Assembly (NCBI GenBank): GCA_018432955.1
Contig: JAHDSE010000064.1
Span: 1-34,545 of the forward strand
Source of the DNA: Syntrophomonadaceae bacterium
Lineage (GTDB): Bacteria > Bacillota > Syntrophomonadia > Syntrophomonadales > Syntrophomonadaceae
Direction of reading: 5' to 3'
DNA: 34,545 nucleotides
Shown: positions 7,402-15,949 of the stretch, piece by piece
Numbering within the stretch: the first letter of the stretch is position 1
How the letters are laid out: the number at the start of each line of letters is the position of its first letter
Position numbers and translations under genes: made by a program
Notes under the pieces: model-generated
Database searches by the model: none
Told to the model about the DNA's origin: nothing
The model's input: the letters and a program-made list of their open reading frames with translations, nothing else

Positions 7402-9075
7402 ATGAATAAAGAAATAAGGGGTACTGAAATCGGTGAAGAGATAAAGCATGCCAGGGAGAAAAGTATGTCCTCAACAGCTAACGGGAATCATACGACTTTA
7501 AAATCAAAGCAATATTCTGCTGATGCCAGAGATAAAATCCGGCAACAATATGATGCACTTCAAGCAAGCTATCAAGAAATATCGAAGCTGAATACCCAAC
7601 TTCAGGAATACCAGAGGGTTCTTATTGAAACCAACAGAAAACTCAAAGAAAGTGAAGAACGATTGGAACTGGCCATCTGGGGAACAGATGAAGGCATCTG
7701 GGACTGGAATATACAGACTGGAGAAGTCTACTACAGTGACAGATGGAAAAGCATGCTGGGGTATGAATCTTCTGAACCTATGGGTCATATCAATATCTGG
7801 CTAAATCTGATCCATGTTGATGATATGCCGGTAGTTCAAAATGCTTTGCAAGATCACTTGGAAGGCAAAACATACTGCTATCAAACAGAGCATCAGTTGA
7901 AAACAAAATCCGGAGAATGGATATGGGTTCTGGACAGAGGAAAAGTGGTGGCAAGGGATCTTAATGGCAAGCCTCTGAGGATGGTGGGAACCAAGAGAGA
8001 TATTACCAGGAGTAAGTTAAGTGAAGAAAAGATCAGATATTTGAGTTTTAATGACAGCTTGACTGATGTTTATAATCGGGCTTTTTTTGAAGAAGAGATT
8101 CGACGACTGGATGCTTCCCGGCAATTGCCCTTGAGTATTATTATGGGTGATGTCAATGGGCTGAAGCTCTTAAATGATGCTTTTGGGCATTACGAAGGGG
8201 ATAAATTACTCGTAAACATGGCCAGGATACTAAAAAAATCCTGCCGGGAAGAAGATATTATTGCCCGCTGGGGTGGTGATGAATTTGTGGTTTTGCTTCC
8301 TCAGACGGGCAGCAATACTGCCAGTGAAATTTGCAGCAGGATAAAACAGAATTGTGAATACTGTAAAACCGGACTAATAAAGCCCAGCATTGCTCTGGGG
8401 ACAGCTACCAAGGAGAATGATGAGCAGGATATTTTTAAGGTAATGCAAGAAGCTGAAAATATAATGTACAGGAATAAATTGCTGGAAAGCAAAAATACTC
8501 GTAACATTATTATGAAATCTCTGGAACTTACACTTCCAGAGAGAACAGGGGAGAGTTGTGAACATACTTCCAGGTTGCAAAAATTGGCTTTGCAGCTGGG
8601 AAGATGTATCGGTTTGGCGGAAAATGAACTGGATAGACTGGCAGTTCTCAGTAATTTGCATGATATAGGAAAGGTCGGCATTCCCCAGGATATATTGAAA
8701 AAAACAGGGCCCTTATCTGCAGAAGAGTGGGAAATTGTTAAAAAGCATCCGGAAATAGGTTTTCGTATAGTGCAGTCTTCCCCGGAATTTCCATCTATTG
8801 CTGAAGAGATTCTGGCACATCGTGAAAGATGGGATGGCAAGGGTTATCCCAAAGGGCTTAAAGGGGAAGAGATTCCCTTGCTGTCGAGGATACTGGCAGT
8901 TGTGGACGCTTTTGATGTTATGACATCTTCTTGTTCTTACAAAAACACTGTCAGCTGTACGGATGCCCTGGAGGAAATCAAAAGCTGTGCCGGTACGCAG
9001 TTTGATCCGGAAATTGTATCTTACTTTCTGGAATTCCTAAAACTAGACTCCAGCAATGGGCTTTCCGATGATTAA
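7402..9075 (+). CDS. PAS-GGDEF-HD-GYP cyclic-di-GMP signalling protein
   Basis: A 557-residue cytoplasmic protein with no membrane segment. A coiled coil (about 45-87) leads into a PAS/PAC sensor domain (about 88-205, LAIWGTDEGIWDWN to GTKRDITR). A GGDEF domain follows (about 210-360) with an intact GGDEF at 291-295 and an inhibitory I-site RxxD (R282-D285) five residues upstream. The C-terminal HD-GYP domain (about 370-545) has H388, H420-D421 (LHDIGK), H449 and GYP at 481-483 in RERWDGKGYP. Both active sites look intact, so it could make and degrade c-di-GMP, with the PAS domain setting the balance. ATG 7402 follows GGGAG by about 6 nt. It is the second HD-GYP protein within 5 kb, one on each side of the sigK fragment. 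The ligand of the PAS domain cannot be read from sequence. Confidence 0.9.
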   Translation: MNKEIRGTEIGEEIKHAREKSMSSTANGNHTTLKSKQYSADARDKIRQQYDALQASYQEISKLNTQLQEYQRVLIETNRKLKESEERLELAIWGTDEGIWDWNIQTGEVYYSDRWKSMLGYESSEPMGHINIWLNLIHVDDMPVVQNALQDHLEGKTYCYQTEHQLKTKSGEWIWVLDRGKVVARDLNGKPLRMVGTKRDITRSKLSEEKIRYLSFNDSLTDVYNRAFFEEEIRRLDASRQLPLSIIMGDVNGLKLLNDAFGHYEGDKLLVNMARILKKSCREEDIIARWGGDEFVVLLPQTGSNTASEICSRIKQNCEYCKTGLIKPSIALGTATKENDEQDIFKVMQEAENIMYRNKLLESKNTRNIIMKSLELTLPERTGESCEHTSRLQKLALQLGRCIGLAENELDRLAVLSNLHDIGKVGIPQDILKKTGPLSAEEWEIVKKHPEIGFRIVQSSPEFPSIAEEILAHRERWDGKGYPKGLKGEEIPLLSRILAVVDAFDVMTSSCSYKNTVSCTDALEEIKSCAGTQFDPEIVSYFLEFLKLDSSNGLSDD

Positions 9076-9401
9076 ATATGGTTTTTTTAATAAATGTCAT
9101 CCAGAGGCAAAATCCAAGGAGCTCAAGATTTACTCTCCGGAGTTGTTGGGGTTTGCTCTGCTGATGCTCAAATAAAATATTAAATAGTACTTGCTTGCTG
9201 ATGGGGTGGCTTTTGTAACAGAATTTAAAGGCTGCCTGTTTTCTTCTGGTAAAATGTTTAGAAAAGACTTATATTTAAAGATAATTATTGGGCTTCAGTG
9301 GCTCAAGAGAAGATGACAGGGGCTAATGAAATGAAGTGTTGAAAGCAGTTTGGGAAGTTGTTCGTCCTGGCTTAGGGATCTGCTTTGAGGGGGATATCGC
9401 A
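9076..9401 (+). other. Intergenic region before the GalT-like gene
   Basis: No convincing gene, terminator or riboswitch. A 28-codon ORF at 9094 (MSSRGKIQGAQDLL) lacks a ribosome-binding site and is probably chance or a remnant. The frame of the next gene is open through 9336-9401, but that stretch lacks GalT family similarity. Confidence 0.4.
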
Positions 9402-10406
9402 ATGCCTGAGTTGCGCAAAGATATAGTAAAAGATGCCTGGGTTATTATTGCTACCGAGCAGGCTCTGAATCCACATGATTTTCCCATTAACAAAAACGGT
9501 GTTCATATTGGGGGCAGCAGTTTGTCCTGCCCTTTTTGTGCCGGAAATGAAGCTCTTACTACACCGGAAATTGCAGCTGTTCGGAATAACAATTCGCGAC
9601 CCAATACACCGGGATGGACTGTTAGAGTTGTAAGCAGCAAATACTCTGCATTCAAGCTGGAAGGTGAATTGAGTATTAATGATTCCGAGTTTTATAGTAC
9701 TTGTAACGGCCTGGGACAGCAGGAGGTAATAATAGGAAGCCCGGAACATGAGGTGGAGTTTCACAATTTGCCTGTGGATAGGATAGAACTGGTTTATCGG
9801 ATGCTTCAGCAAAGATACCGGGCATTGTCCGCTGATTCCAGGGTAAAATATATTCAGATATATAAGAATAAAGGGCTTTTTGCTGGAGCTTCTCAGGAGC
9901 ACAGTCATACTCAATTGCTGGCACTTCCTATGCCGCCCGACAATCAGCAGGGTCTGCTTACTTATTTTGAGCAGAAGAAGCAATGCCTTTTATGCGTCTT
10001 GATGGAATCGGAAAGAGAAGAGAATAAACGCCTGGTATTTGAAAGTGAGTATTTTTTTCTGTTCTGCCCTTTTGCATCCAGGTTTTCTTACGAAACCTGG
10101 ATCATACCGAAAAGACATACGGAACATTTTGCAGAAATTACTGAACCGGAGATAAAAGATCTGGCTCTTACAATCAAAAAATTTTTTAATGTCATGATTA
10201 CTCTACTGAACGATCCGGCATACAACATCGTAATAAATACTGCACCGGTAAACGTCCCTTATAAAGAGGGGCATCACTGGTGGTTGGAAATTAATCCTCG
10301 TTTTTTGGTAAGAAATGGTCTGGAAATATCGAGTGGTTATTATATTAATCCTGTAGCCCCTGAATTGGCTGCAGCGCTTTTGCGTGAAAAAATTAACAAA
10401 GAATAG
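9402..10406 (+). CDS. galT: Galactose-1-phosphate uridylyltransferase-like protein
   Basis: A 334-residue HIT-superfamily nucleotidyltransferase of the GalT type. The start MPELRKDIVKDAWVIIATEQ is the typical GalT N-terminus. ATG 9402 has GAGGGGG 10 nt upstream; the frame opens earlier, but those residues do not fit the family. Visible features are the zinc pair C43-C46 (CPFC), the catalytic HSHTQ at 167-171 in ASQEHSHTQ, a second Cys pair C195-C198, and the late GHHWWLEINPR. GalT moves UMP between UDP-glucose and galactose-1-phosphate in the Leloir pathway. No galK or galE lies nearby. In Clostridia this subgroup is often annotated GalT without proof, so ADP-glucose phosphorylase or a related nucleotidyltransferase activity is possible. 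It is followed 12 bp later by the YqeG-type gene. Confidence 0.8.
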   Translation: MPELRKDIVKDAWVIIATEQALNPHDFPINKNGVHIGGSSLSCPFCAGNEALTTPEIAAVRNNNSRPNTPGWTVRVVSSKYSAFKLEGELSINDSEFYSTCNGLGQQEVIIGSPEHEVEFHNLPVDRIELVYRMLQQRYRALSADSRVKYIQIYKNKGLFAGASQEHSHTQLLALPMPPDNQQGLLTYFEQKKQCLLCVLMESEREENKRLVFESEYFFLFCPFASRFSYETWIIPKRHTEHFAEITEPEIKDLALTIKKFFNVMITLLNDPAYNIVINTAPVNVPYKEGHHWWLEINPRFLVRNGLEISSGYYINPVAPELAAALLREKINKE

Positions 10407-10418
10407 CATGAGGAAAGT

Positions 10419-10940
10419 ATGTTGAGATTATTATATCCGCGGCTCTATGTAGATTCCCTCCTGGATATTCCTCTGGACAGGCTTGAAGAACAAAATATCA
10501 AAGCCTTTGTTATGGATCTTGATAATACGATAACAGAGTGGAATAGCAATCATATCAGAGAAGAATTCCAGGAATGGTTTTCACTTGTAAAACAGCGAGG
10601 GTTCAAGGTCTGCATATTGTCCAACAATAGGCAACAGAGAATAATGGATGTGGCCCGGGCACTTGATATACCTTTTGTACACCGGGCAAAAAAACCGCGC
10701 CGGGGAGGGTATTATAAAGCTATTTCTCTTATGGGAGTAAACCCGCAGGAAACGGCAGTAATCGGGGATCAGATATTTACTGATATACTGGGGGGGAAAA
10801 GGGCCGGCTTGTTTACCATCTTGGTGGTGCCCATAGCCAGTAGAGAGTTTATGGGTACCAAGGTATCTCGAACTTTGGAATATTTTGTTTTACGTTGTCT
10901 GAAAAAAGATATCAGCAGGGGAAGTTTTCCTGATTTTTAA
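10419..10940 (+). CDS. yqeG: YqeG family HAD-IIIA phosphatase
   Basis: A 173-residue haloacid dehalogenase phosphatase, the usual length for YqeG. Motif I is D33-L-D35-N-T (VMDLDNTIT), motif II is LSNN (68-71), a conserved lysine lies in the KKPRRGGYYK segment, and motif IV is GDQIFTDILGG (116-126). There is no cap domain insertion. The physiological substrate is not established; family members are phosphatases often found beside aroE and yqeH-type genes. ATG 10419 follows GAGGAAAG and lies 12 bp after galT, suggesting co-transcription. The gene is separated from aroE by about 120 bp with a small hairpin. Confidence 0.85.
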   Translation: MLRLLYPRLYVDSLLDIPLDRLEEQNIKAFVMDLDNTITEWNSNHIREEFQEWFSLVKQRGFKVCILSNNRQQRIMDVARALDIPFVHRAKKPRRGGYYKAISLMGVNPQETAVIGDQIFTDILGGKRAGLFTILVVPIASREFMGTKVSRTLEYFVLRCLKKDISRGSFPDF

Positions 10941-11015
10941 AATAATGCTTGAAGCTGAAGAACCTGAGGCTCGCTTGCAAAAGCAAATAAAGAGTGTAAT
11001 AATTTGACATACCAT

Positions 11016-11035
11016 CGAATGCCACCCGGCATTCG
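11016..11035 (+). promoter_or_regulatory. Perfect 8-bp hairpin between yqeG and aroE
   Basis: CGAATGCC (11016-11023) pairs exactly with GGCATTCG (11028-11035) around ACCC. It is followed by CTTTCTT, a poor T tract, so it may be a weak terminator, an mRNA stabiliser or an operator. A TTGACA just upstream (11004-11009) has no -10 partner at proper spacing. The aroE ribosome-binding site starts about 11 nt downstream. Confidence 0.4.
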
Positions 11036-11059
11036 CTTTCTTGTAAAGGGGTGGAGTAG

Positions 11060-11914
11060 ATGCCTATAAACAGTGATACATCGCTTCTGGCTTTATTTGG
11101 CAATCCTTTGGGACATAGTCTTTCGCCAGTAATGCATAATGCAACATTGGAAAGAATGAAGCTCAACTATCTTTATTTGCCTTTTGAAATTTTCCCTGAT
11201 AAGCTTGAAGAAGCCATAAAAGCTATCATCGCCCTGAATATCCGCGGAGTCAATGTTACTATTCCTTATAAGGAAAAGGTTATTCCATATTTGGATGATT
11301 TATCTGAAGAGGCTGCTGCCTGTGGAGCAGTAAATCTAATAAGCAATGATAAAGGACGCCTGGTGGGCTATAATACGGATGGCAAAGCTTTTGTCGCAGC
11401 CCTTTTGGAAGAGGGGGTGTCCATAAGCGGGCAGGCAGTAATTATCGGTGCAGGAGGAGCAGCCCGGGCAGTAGCTTATGAATTGGCCCGGCAAGGAATA
11501 AGACAGCTGGATTTTTTGGATATAGATTATGAGCGCGCTGCGGGTCTGGCAGAATTTATTGCTGGCAGTACAGGGTGCAGGAGTTCAGCTGGAATTATGA
11601 ATGAAAAAGAATTTGCTGCTTTAAGTCGTTTGGCTGATATAATTGTCAATTGTTCTCCAGTGGGCATGCATCCATTTACCGAAGAATCGCCTCTGAATAG
11701 AATTGATTCTGTCGGGAAAAACACTGTTCTCTGTGATTTGATTTATAATCCTCTGGAAACCAGGTTTTTAAGATTGGGGAGGGAGCGCGGATTAAAGACG
11801 ATTAATGGGCTGGGTATGTTTGTTCATCAAGGGGCATTGAGCCTGCAAATTTTGCTTAATGTAAGCCCGCCACTTGACTATATGAAAGAAGTGGTGCTGT
11901 ATCAACTCAGATAA
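11060..11914 (+). CDS. aroE: Shikimate dehydrogenase (NADP+)
   Basis: A 284-residue AroE that reduces 3-dehydroshikimate to shikimate with NADPH. The shikimate-binding start is FGNPLGHSLSPVMHN (about 13-27). The catalytic lysine K71 is in GVNVTIPYKEK, and the catalytic aspartate D107 is in GYNTDG. The NADP-binding loop is GAGGAARA (130-137), followed by NCSPVGMHP, and the C-terminal substrate contact is NGLGMFVHQGALSLQ. ATG 11060 follows AAGGGGTGGAG. It opens the aro cluster: pseudopilin, UPF0316, aroC, aroK and aroB follow on the same strand. Its last 14 nt overlap the apparent start of the pseudopilin. Confidence 0.95.
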   Translation: MPINSDTSLLALFGNPLGHSLSPVMHNATLERMKLNYLYLPFEIFPDKLEEAIKAIIALNIRGVNVTIPYKEKVIPYLDDLSEEAAACGAVNLISNDKGRLVGYNTDGKAFVAALLEEGVSISGQAVIIGAGGAARAVAYELARQGIRQLDFLDIDYERAAGLAEFIAGSTGCRSSAGIMNEKEFAALSRLADIIVNCSPVGMHPFTEESPLNRIDSVGKNTVLCDLIYNPLETRFLRLGRERGLKTINGLGMFVHQGALSLQILLNVSPPLDYMKEVVLYQLR

Positions 11915-12359
11915 CCGGGGTTTCACCCTTGTTGAACTTATTCTGGTCTTATTAATAATGGCTATTTTGATATCTCTGGCTACTCCTGTTTTTACTGGAA
12001 CTATTGGAGTGCACAAACTCAAAGCAGATGCCAGGCAAATGGCCTGTGTTTTAAAAACAGCCAGGGAAAAGGCTATTATGAGCAGCGAAGCGCAAAGCGT
12101 AATTTTTTACACTGAAAGTACAAAATATAAATTTGCAGGTGAAGCCACATACTGGCTCAATTCAGGTATTAGCTATGCAGGGACATCTACTTTCAGCGGA
12201 GATACTGGCAGGAAAAAATGCACTTTTTCTCCTTCAGGAGCACCGGATTCCGGAGGGACTGTAGTACTAAAGAACAGGAGCAACGATAAATTGTATATAA
12301 TAGTTAATCCCGTTGCTGGAAGAGTAAGGGTTTCAGAAAGGCCGCCTGCAAACTGGTGA
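11901..12359 (+). CDS. FimT/GspH-like pseudopilin with apparent ATC start
   Basis: A type IV prepilin-like protein of about 152 residues. The N-terminus [19 protein letters not shown] is a textbook class III signal: PilD cuts after Gly, leaving N-methylated Phe and Glu at +5. The rest has the GspH/FimT form ([19 protein letters not shown], then [14 protein letters not shown]). The frame has no ATG, GTG or TTG between its upstream TGA (11883) and the signal. The first ATG, at 11958, lies inside the transmembrane helix and would destroy it. The only near-cognate codon in place is ATC at 11901, giving a six-residue leader before cleavage and overlapping the aroE end by 14 nt. The Shine-Dalgarno match upstream is weak. 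A base missing from the sequence is the alternative. It is a minor pilin probably serving the PilB/PilC machine encoded 4 kb downstream. Confidence 0.75.
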   Translation: MNSDNRGFTLVELILVLLIMAILISLATPVFTGTIGVHKLKADARQMACVLKTAREKAIMSSEAQSVIFYTESTKYKFAGEATYWLNSGISYAGTSTFSGDTGRKKCTFSPSGAPDSGGTVVLKNRSNDKLYIIVNPVAGRVRVSERPPANW

Positions 12360-12378
12360 TTTAGGAGGTACTGTTTTT

Positions 12379-12885
12379 GTGATATTTGAGCTTTTGTTTA
12401 TCTTTTTTGCTCGCATTATTGATGTTTCGCTGGGGACTATTCGCATGATTCTGGTTATACGGGGCAATAAGGTCCCGGCAGCATTGATAGGCTTCTTTGA
12501 AATACTGGTCTATACAGTGGCTCTGGGTATGGTAGTGGGTTCTCTTGACGATCCGCTTAAATTGACTATTTTTTGCTTTGGATTTGCCATGGGAGTTCTT
12601 TTAGGCAGTGTTATTGAAGAAAGGTTAGCCCTTGGATATCGGGGTATACAGGCAATTATTGACCGGGAACACTTCCATGTTGTTCATGAATTAAGGGACG
12701 AAGGTTATCCGGTTACTACCTGGGAAGCTATTGGTAAGGTTGGGCCGAAGCTGGTACTTAATATAGTTGTCAGGCGAAATATGGCAAAAGTAATAGCTGA
12801 TAAGATATATGAAAAGGATCCGGCTGCTTTTCTGGTATTCATGGAGCCCAAACAGTTCAGGGGAGGATATATCAAGAAGAAATAG
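12379..12885 (+). CDS. UPF0316 / DUF2179 membrane protein (YebE-like)
   Basis: A 168-residue protein of the UPF0316 family. Three hydrophobic helices fill the first ~80 residues ([20 protein letters not shown], then a segment from PAALIGFF, then [17 protein letters not shown]). A cytoplasmic DUF2179 domain follows ([11 protein letters not shown], then [19 protein letters not shown]). No biochemical function is established; DUF2179 is a small alpha/beta domain thought to sense a ligand. The GTG start at 12379 has AGGAGGT 9 nt upstream. It lies in the aro cluster, 13 bp before aroC, so it is probably co-transcribed, with no evident link to aromatic synthesis. Confidence 0.85.
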   Translation: MIFELLFIFFARIIDVSLGTIRMILVIRGNKVPAALIGFFEILVYTVALGMVVGSLDDPLKLTIFCFGFAMGVLLGSVIEERLALGYRGIQAIIDREHFHVVHELRDEGYPVTTWEAIGKVGPKLVLNIVVRRNMAKVIADKIYEKDPAAFLVFMEPKQFRGGYIKKK

Positions 12886-12898
12886 GGGGAATGTTCCG

Positions 12899-14086
12899 GT
12901 GTTAAGGTTTCTTGCTTCCGGGGAATCACATGGCAAAGGGCTTGTCGGCCTGATAGAAGGTATGCCTTCCGGAATTGAAATATACGAGGACTGTATTAAT
13001 ATGGAATTGCAGAGAAGGCAAAAAGGTTACGGCAGGGGTGGCCGGATGAACATCGAGAGTGATGCCATAGAGATTATTTCTGGAGTGAGAAATAATTTAA
13101 CCATGGGAAGTCCTATAAGCTTTTTGATTAGAAACCGGGATTACGAAAACTGGCAGGAAATAATGAACAGCGGAGAATGCAGCCGAATAGATGACAGAAA
13201 AGTAGTCAGACCGCGCCCCGGTCACGCTGATCTTGCAGGTGCCATGAAATACCGGCAGGAAGATATGCGCAATATTCTGGAAAGGGCGAGTGCTCGTGAA
13301 ACTGCTGTACGTGTTGCTGCAGGAGCTATTTTTAAGGCATTATTAAGAATTTTTGACATATACATCTATAGTGAACTCATATCTCTAGGTGATTTGTTTA
13401 GCGAAGGCTGGCATCCCTCAAGAGAAGACCTGCCGGATTTTTATGCTCTGGTTGAAAAATCACCGCTTCGCTGTACTGATAGGAATATGGAAAAAGAAAT
13501 GATGGTTTTGGTTGATAAGGCTCGTGAAGGAGGAGAATCACTTGGTGGAAGCTTTGAATTGGGAGCTGTTGGTGTTCCTCCTGGCCTGGGGAGTCATGTG
13601 AGCTGGGATAGAAAGCTGGATGCCCAAATTGCTTCTCTGCTGATGAGTATTCCAGCTATCAAGGCTGTGGAAATAGGTGAAGGAATAGCCAATGCAAGAA
13701 CCCCCGGCTCCGGAGTTCACGATGAGATCTTTTACACCAAAGCCCAGGGCTTATGCAGGCAAACTAATCGTGCAGGAGGCATAGAAGGCGGTATCAGCAA
13801 TGGAGAGACTATCTGGGCACGGGCCTATATGAAACCTATTCCTACTTTGTATAAGCCTTTGAGCAGTGTGAACACCAATTCCTGGCAGGAAGAAAAGGCA
13901 GATGTTGAGCGTTCTGATATTTGCGCCGTTCCTGCTGCAGCTGTTGTTGGTGAGGCTATGCTTGCTTATGGTATTGCCAGGGCATTCATGTATAAATTTT
14001 CCGGTGATAGCGTTGAGGAGATAAAAAGTGCTTATGATAGTAATCAGAAATATTTGAAAAAGGTGTGGCAATGGCAAAAAATATAG
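12899..14086 (+). CDS. aroC: Chorismate synthase
   Basis: A 395-residue AroC. It converts EPSP to chorismate, the last step of the shikimate pathway, using reduced FMN. Signatures are LRFLASGESHGKGLVGLIEG (His11), RPGHADLAGAMKY, ERASARETAVRVAAGA, GGIEGGISNGE, KPIPTLYKPLSSVN and the C-terminal RSDICAVPAAAVVGEAM. The frame is open further upstream, but the family N-terminus begins at GTG 12899, which has GGGGGA 8 nt before it. Length fits the bacterial norm of 350-400. Its last 16 nt overlap aroK. No separate flavin reductase gene is nearby. Confidence 0.95.
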   Translation: MLRFLASGESHGKGLVGLIEGMPSGIEIYEDCINMELQRRQKGYGRGGRMNIESDAIEIISGVRNNLTMGSPISFLIRNRDYENWQEIMNSGECSRIDDRKVVRPRPGHADLAGAMKYRQEDMRNILERASARETAVRVAAGAIFKALLRIFDIYIYSELISLGDLFSEGWHPSREDLPDFYALVEKSPLRCTDRNMEKEMMVLVDKAREGGESLGGSFELGAVGVPPGLGSHVSWDRKLDAQIASLLMSIPAIKAVEIGEGIANARTPGSGVHDEIFYTKAQGLCRQTNRAGGIEGGISNGETIWARAYMKPIPTLYKPLSSVNTNSWQEEKADVERSDICAVPAAAVVGEAMLAYGIARAFMYKFSGDSVEEIKSAYDSNQKYLKKVWQWQKI

Positions 14087-14589
14087 TGTTAATAGGCTTT
14101 ATGGGTACAGGTAAGAGCTCAGTAGGCTCCAAAGTAGCTGAGAAACTTAAAATGAAGTTTGTTGATATGGATCGGGAAATAGAAAAGGTAACCGGCTTGC
14201 CGGTAGCTCATATTTTTCGTATTCATGGCGAAATCAGGTTCCGTTCGGAAGAAAGGCTAATGGCGCAAAAACTGGGCCAGCGTGACAATCTGGTTATTGC
14301 CACCGGTGGCGGGACTGTATTGAAAAAAGAGAATATCGAGGCTCTCAGAGAAAACGGTTTATTAATTTGTCTGGATGCCAATCCCCGGGAAATATTTGAC
14401 CGGGTTAGCCGCAAAAGGGGAACAAGGCCATTATTAAAGAAGAATTTCACAGTGGAAGATATAGAAGAGATGTTAAAAGTCCGTGAAGAGTATTATTCCT
14501 TGGCTGACTATCGGATAAATACCAGCAACAAAGGTTTATACGCGGTTGTAGAGGAGATAATCAAGATTGCACGACAACAAGGCAGCTAA
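14071..14589 (+). CDS. aroK: Shikimate kinase
   Basis: A 172-residue P-loop kinase that phosphorylates shikimate at the 3-OH using ATP. The Walker A is GFMGTGKSS (9-17). Shikimate contacts are D34 in VDMDREIE, R57 in IRFRSEE, and the glycine loop ATGGGTVL (77-84). The lid arginine region is KRGTRPLL. ATG 14071 is placed 8 nt after AAAGG; an in-frame GTG at 14065 is too close to that site. The gene overlaps aroC by 16 nt, indicating translational coupling. An AT-rich repeat follows before aroB. Confidence 0.95.
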   Translation: MAKNIVLIGFMGTGKSSVGSKVAEKLKMKFVDMDREIEKVTGLPVAHIFRIHGEIRFRSEERLMAQKLGQRDNLVIATGGGTVLKKENIEALRENGLLICLDANPREIFDRVSRKRGTRPLLKKNFTVEDIEEMLKVREEYYSLADYRINTSNKGLYAVVEEIIKIARQQGS

Positions 14590-14695
14590 TGTATTAATTT
14601 TGATTATGAATTTTAAATTTTGAATTAAGAAAAGAAAAAGCAAAGCTTTTTCTACATTAATTATTAATTACTAATTATTAATTGTTAATTATAAA
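14590..14695 (+). repeat. AT-rich hairpin repeat (family B, copy 1)
   Basis: Lies between aroK and aroB. The core AGAAAAAGC (14633-14641) pairs with GCTTTTTCT (14645-14653) around AAA. On the right are tandem TTAATTATTAATTA-type words. Read on the minus strand it resembles the segments at 26513-26568 and 32504-32560: AT words, a short ACGTAGA/ATGTA linker, then a hairpin with AAGC/GCTT. It does not break the operon; aroB keeps its own ribosome-binding site. Confidence 0.55.
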
Positions 14696-14709
14696 AAGGG
14701 GTGAACCAT

Positions 14710-15807
14710 GTGCGAGAACTTCCAGTGAAACTGGGAGAAAGGACTTATTCCATTTTTATTGGTACAAGCATTCTCGGAAATACCGGGGAATTGCTCAGAA
14801 GGGTCAGCGGTACATATAAAGTTCTGGTAGTAAGCAATCCCAAGGTCTTTTCTCTTTACGGGAAAAAACTGTTGGATAGTCTGGGTGAAAGAGGATTTGA
14901 ATCAATAACTGCTCTTATGCCTGATGGAGAAGAATTCAAAAACATGGAAGAGGCTATTAAGATTTTGAACCAGGCGGTAGATGCAAAGCTGGAACGCAAT
15001 GCTGTAATAATGGCTCTGGGTGGCGGTGTGGCAGGAGACCTGGCAGGGTTCGTTGCTGCAATTTATCAAAGGGGTTTGGACTTTGTCCAGGTTCCCACTA
15101 CCCTTCTGGCTCAAGTTGACAGCAGTGTGGGAGGGAAGGTGGCGGTTAACCATCCCCGGGGCAAGAACATGATCGGTGCTTTTCACCAACCCCGCATGGT
15201 AGTTATTGATAGCAGCACATTGAGCACCCTGGCTCAGCGCGATTACCTCAGCGGGCTGGGAGAAGTGATAAAGTATGGAATTATTTATGAAGCAGAGTTT
15301 TTTTCCTTTATTGAGAATAATGCTGAAAAAATAATTAAGAAAGATGAAGGCTGTCTACAAGAGTTGATTTATCGCTCCTGCAGGATCAAGAGCGAAATAG
15401 TTGAACAGGATGAAAAAGAAATGGGGGTTCGGGCTATCCTGAACCTGGGACATACCTTTGGTCATGCCGTTGAAAAACTGGGAGAATACCAGGAGTATCG
15501 ACATGGAGAAGCGGTAGTCATGGGAACCATGGCTGCAGCTTATCTGGCATTGGATATGGGCTTGCTGGAACAAAGCGAACTCGAGAGAATCCTTGAGCTT
15601 TTTAAGAGACTGGGGATATCGCCAGGCTTTCCTTCCTACGATCCTGCTCAAGTATATGATGGCATGTTGAACGACAAAAAGATTGCCAATAAAAAGTTAA
15701 GACTGATTTTACCCAGGGGTATTGGTGATTATCTGATAACTGATACAGCCGATAAAGATAAAAAGGAAGTGATTAAGGCAATAGAGCGTGCTCAAAAAGG
15801 TAAATAA
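14710..15807 (+). CDS. aroB: 3-dehydroquinate synthase
   Basis: A 365-residue AroB. It cyclises DAHP to 3-dehydroquinate with bound NAD+ and a divalent metal, step two of the pathway. Motifs are ALGGGVAGDLAGFVAA, the long substrate/NAD segment from VPTTLLAQVDSSVGGK to NMIGAFHQP, the metal ligand Glu in GLGEVIKYG, and metal histidines in NLGHTFGHAVE and RHGEAVVMG. The GTG at 14710 has AAGGGG 8 nt upstream and gives MRELPVKLGERTYSIFIG; a GTG at 14701 lies inside that site and is less likely. No DAHP synthase or EPSP synthase gene is in the window, so the pathway is completed elsewhere. Confidence 0.95.
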   Translation: MRELPVKLGERTYSIFIGTSILGNTGELLRRVSGTYKVLVVSNPKVFSLYGKKLLDSLGERGFESITALMPDGEEFKNMEEAIKILNQAVDAKLERNAVIMALGGGVAGDLAGFVAAIYQRGLDFVQVPTTLLAQVDSSVGGKVAVNHPRGKNMIGAFHQPRMVVIDSSTLSTLAQRDYLSGLGEVIKYGIIYEAEFFSFIENNAEKIIKKDEGCLQELIYRSCRIKSEIVEQDEKEMGVRAILNLGHTFGHAVEKLGEYQEYRHGEAVVMGTMAAAYLALDMGLLEQSELERILELFKRLGISPGFPSYDPAQVYDGMLNDKKIANKKLRLILPRGIGDYLITDTADKDKKEVIKAIERAQKGK

Positions 15808-15949
15808 CAACAGGATAGTAAAAAAAATATCCTCGGGGGTTTAAGAATTGGGAATCTTATGATAAAATATATTCTCAGTTGTCGGGTTTTGTGTACATGT
15901 GTCGGGTTCGGCATACAGTACAGATAAACCCTTGGGGAGGAGTTATAAA

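Noticed and set aside
8301..8840. A 179-codon minus-strand reading frame inside the PAS-GGDEF-HD-GYP gene
   Set aside because: It is antisense to intact GGDEF and HD-GYP motifs, with Ser/Leu-rich composition and no recognisable family.
9372..9983. A 203-codon minus-strand reading frame opposite galT
   Set aside because: It mirrors conserved GalT codons and has no start signal or family signature.
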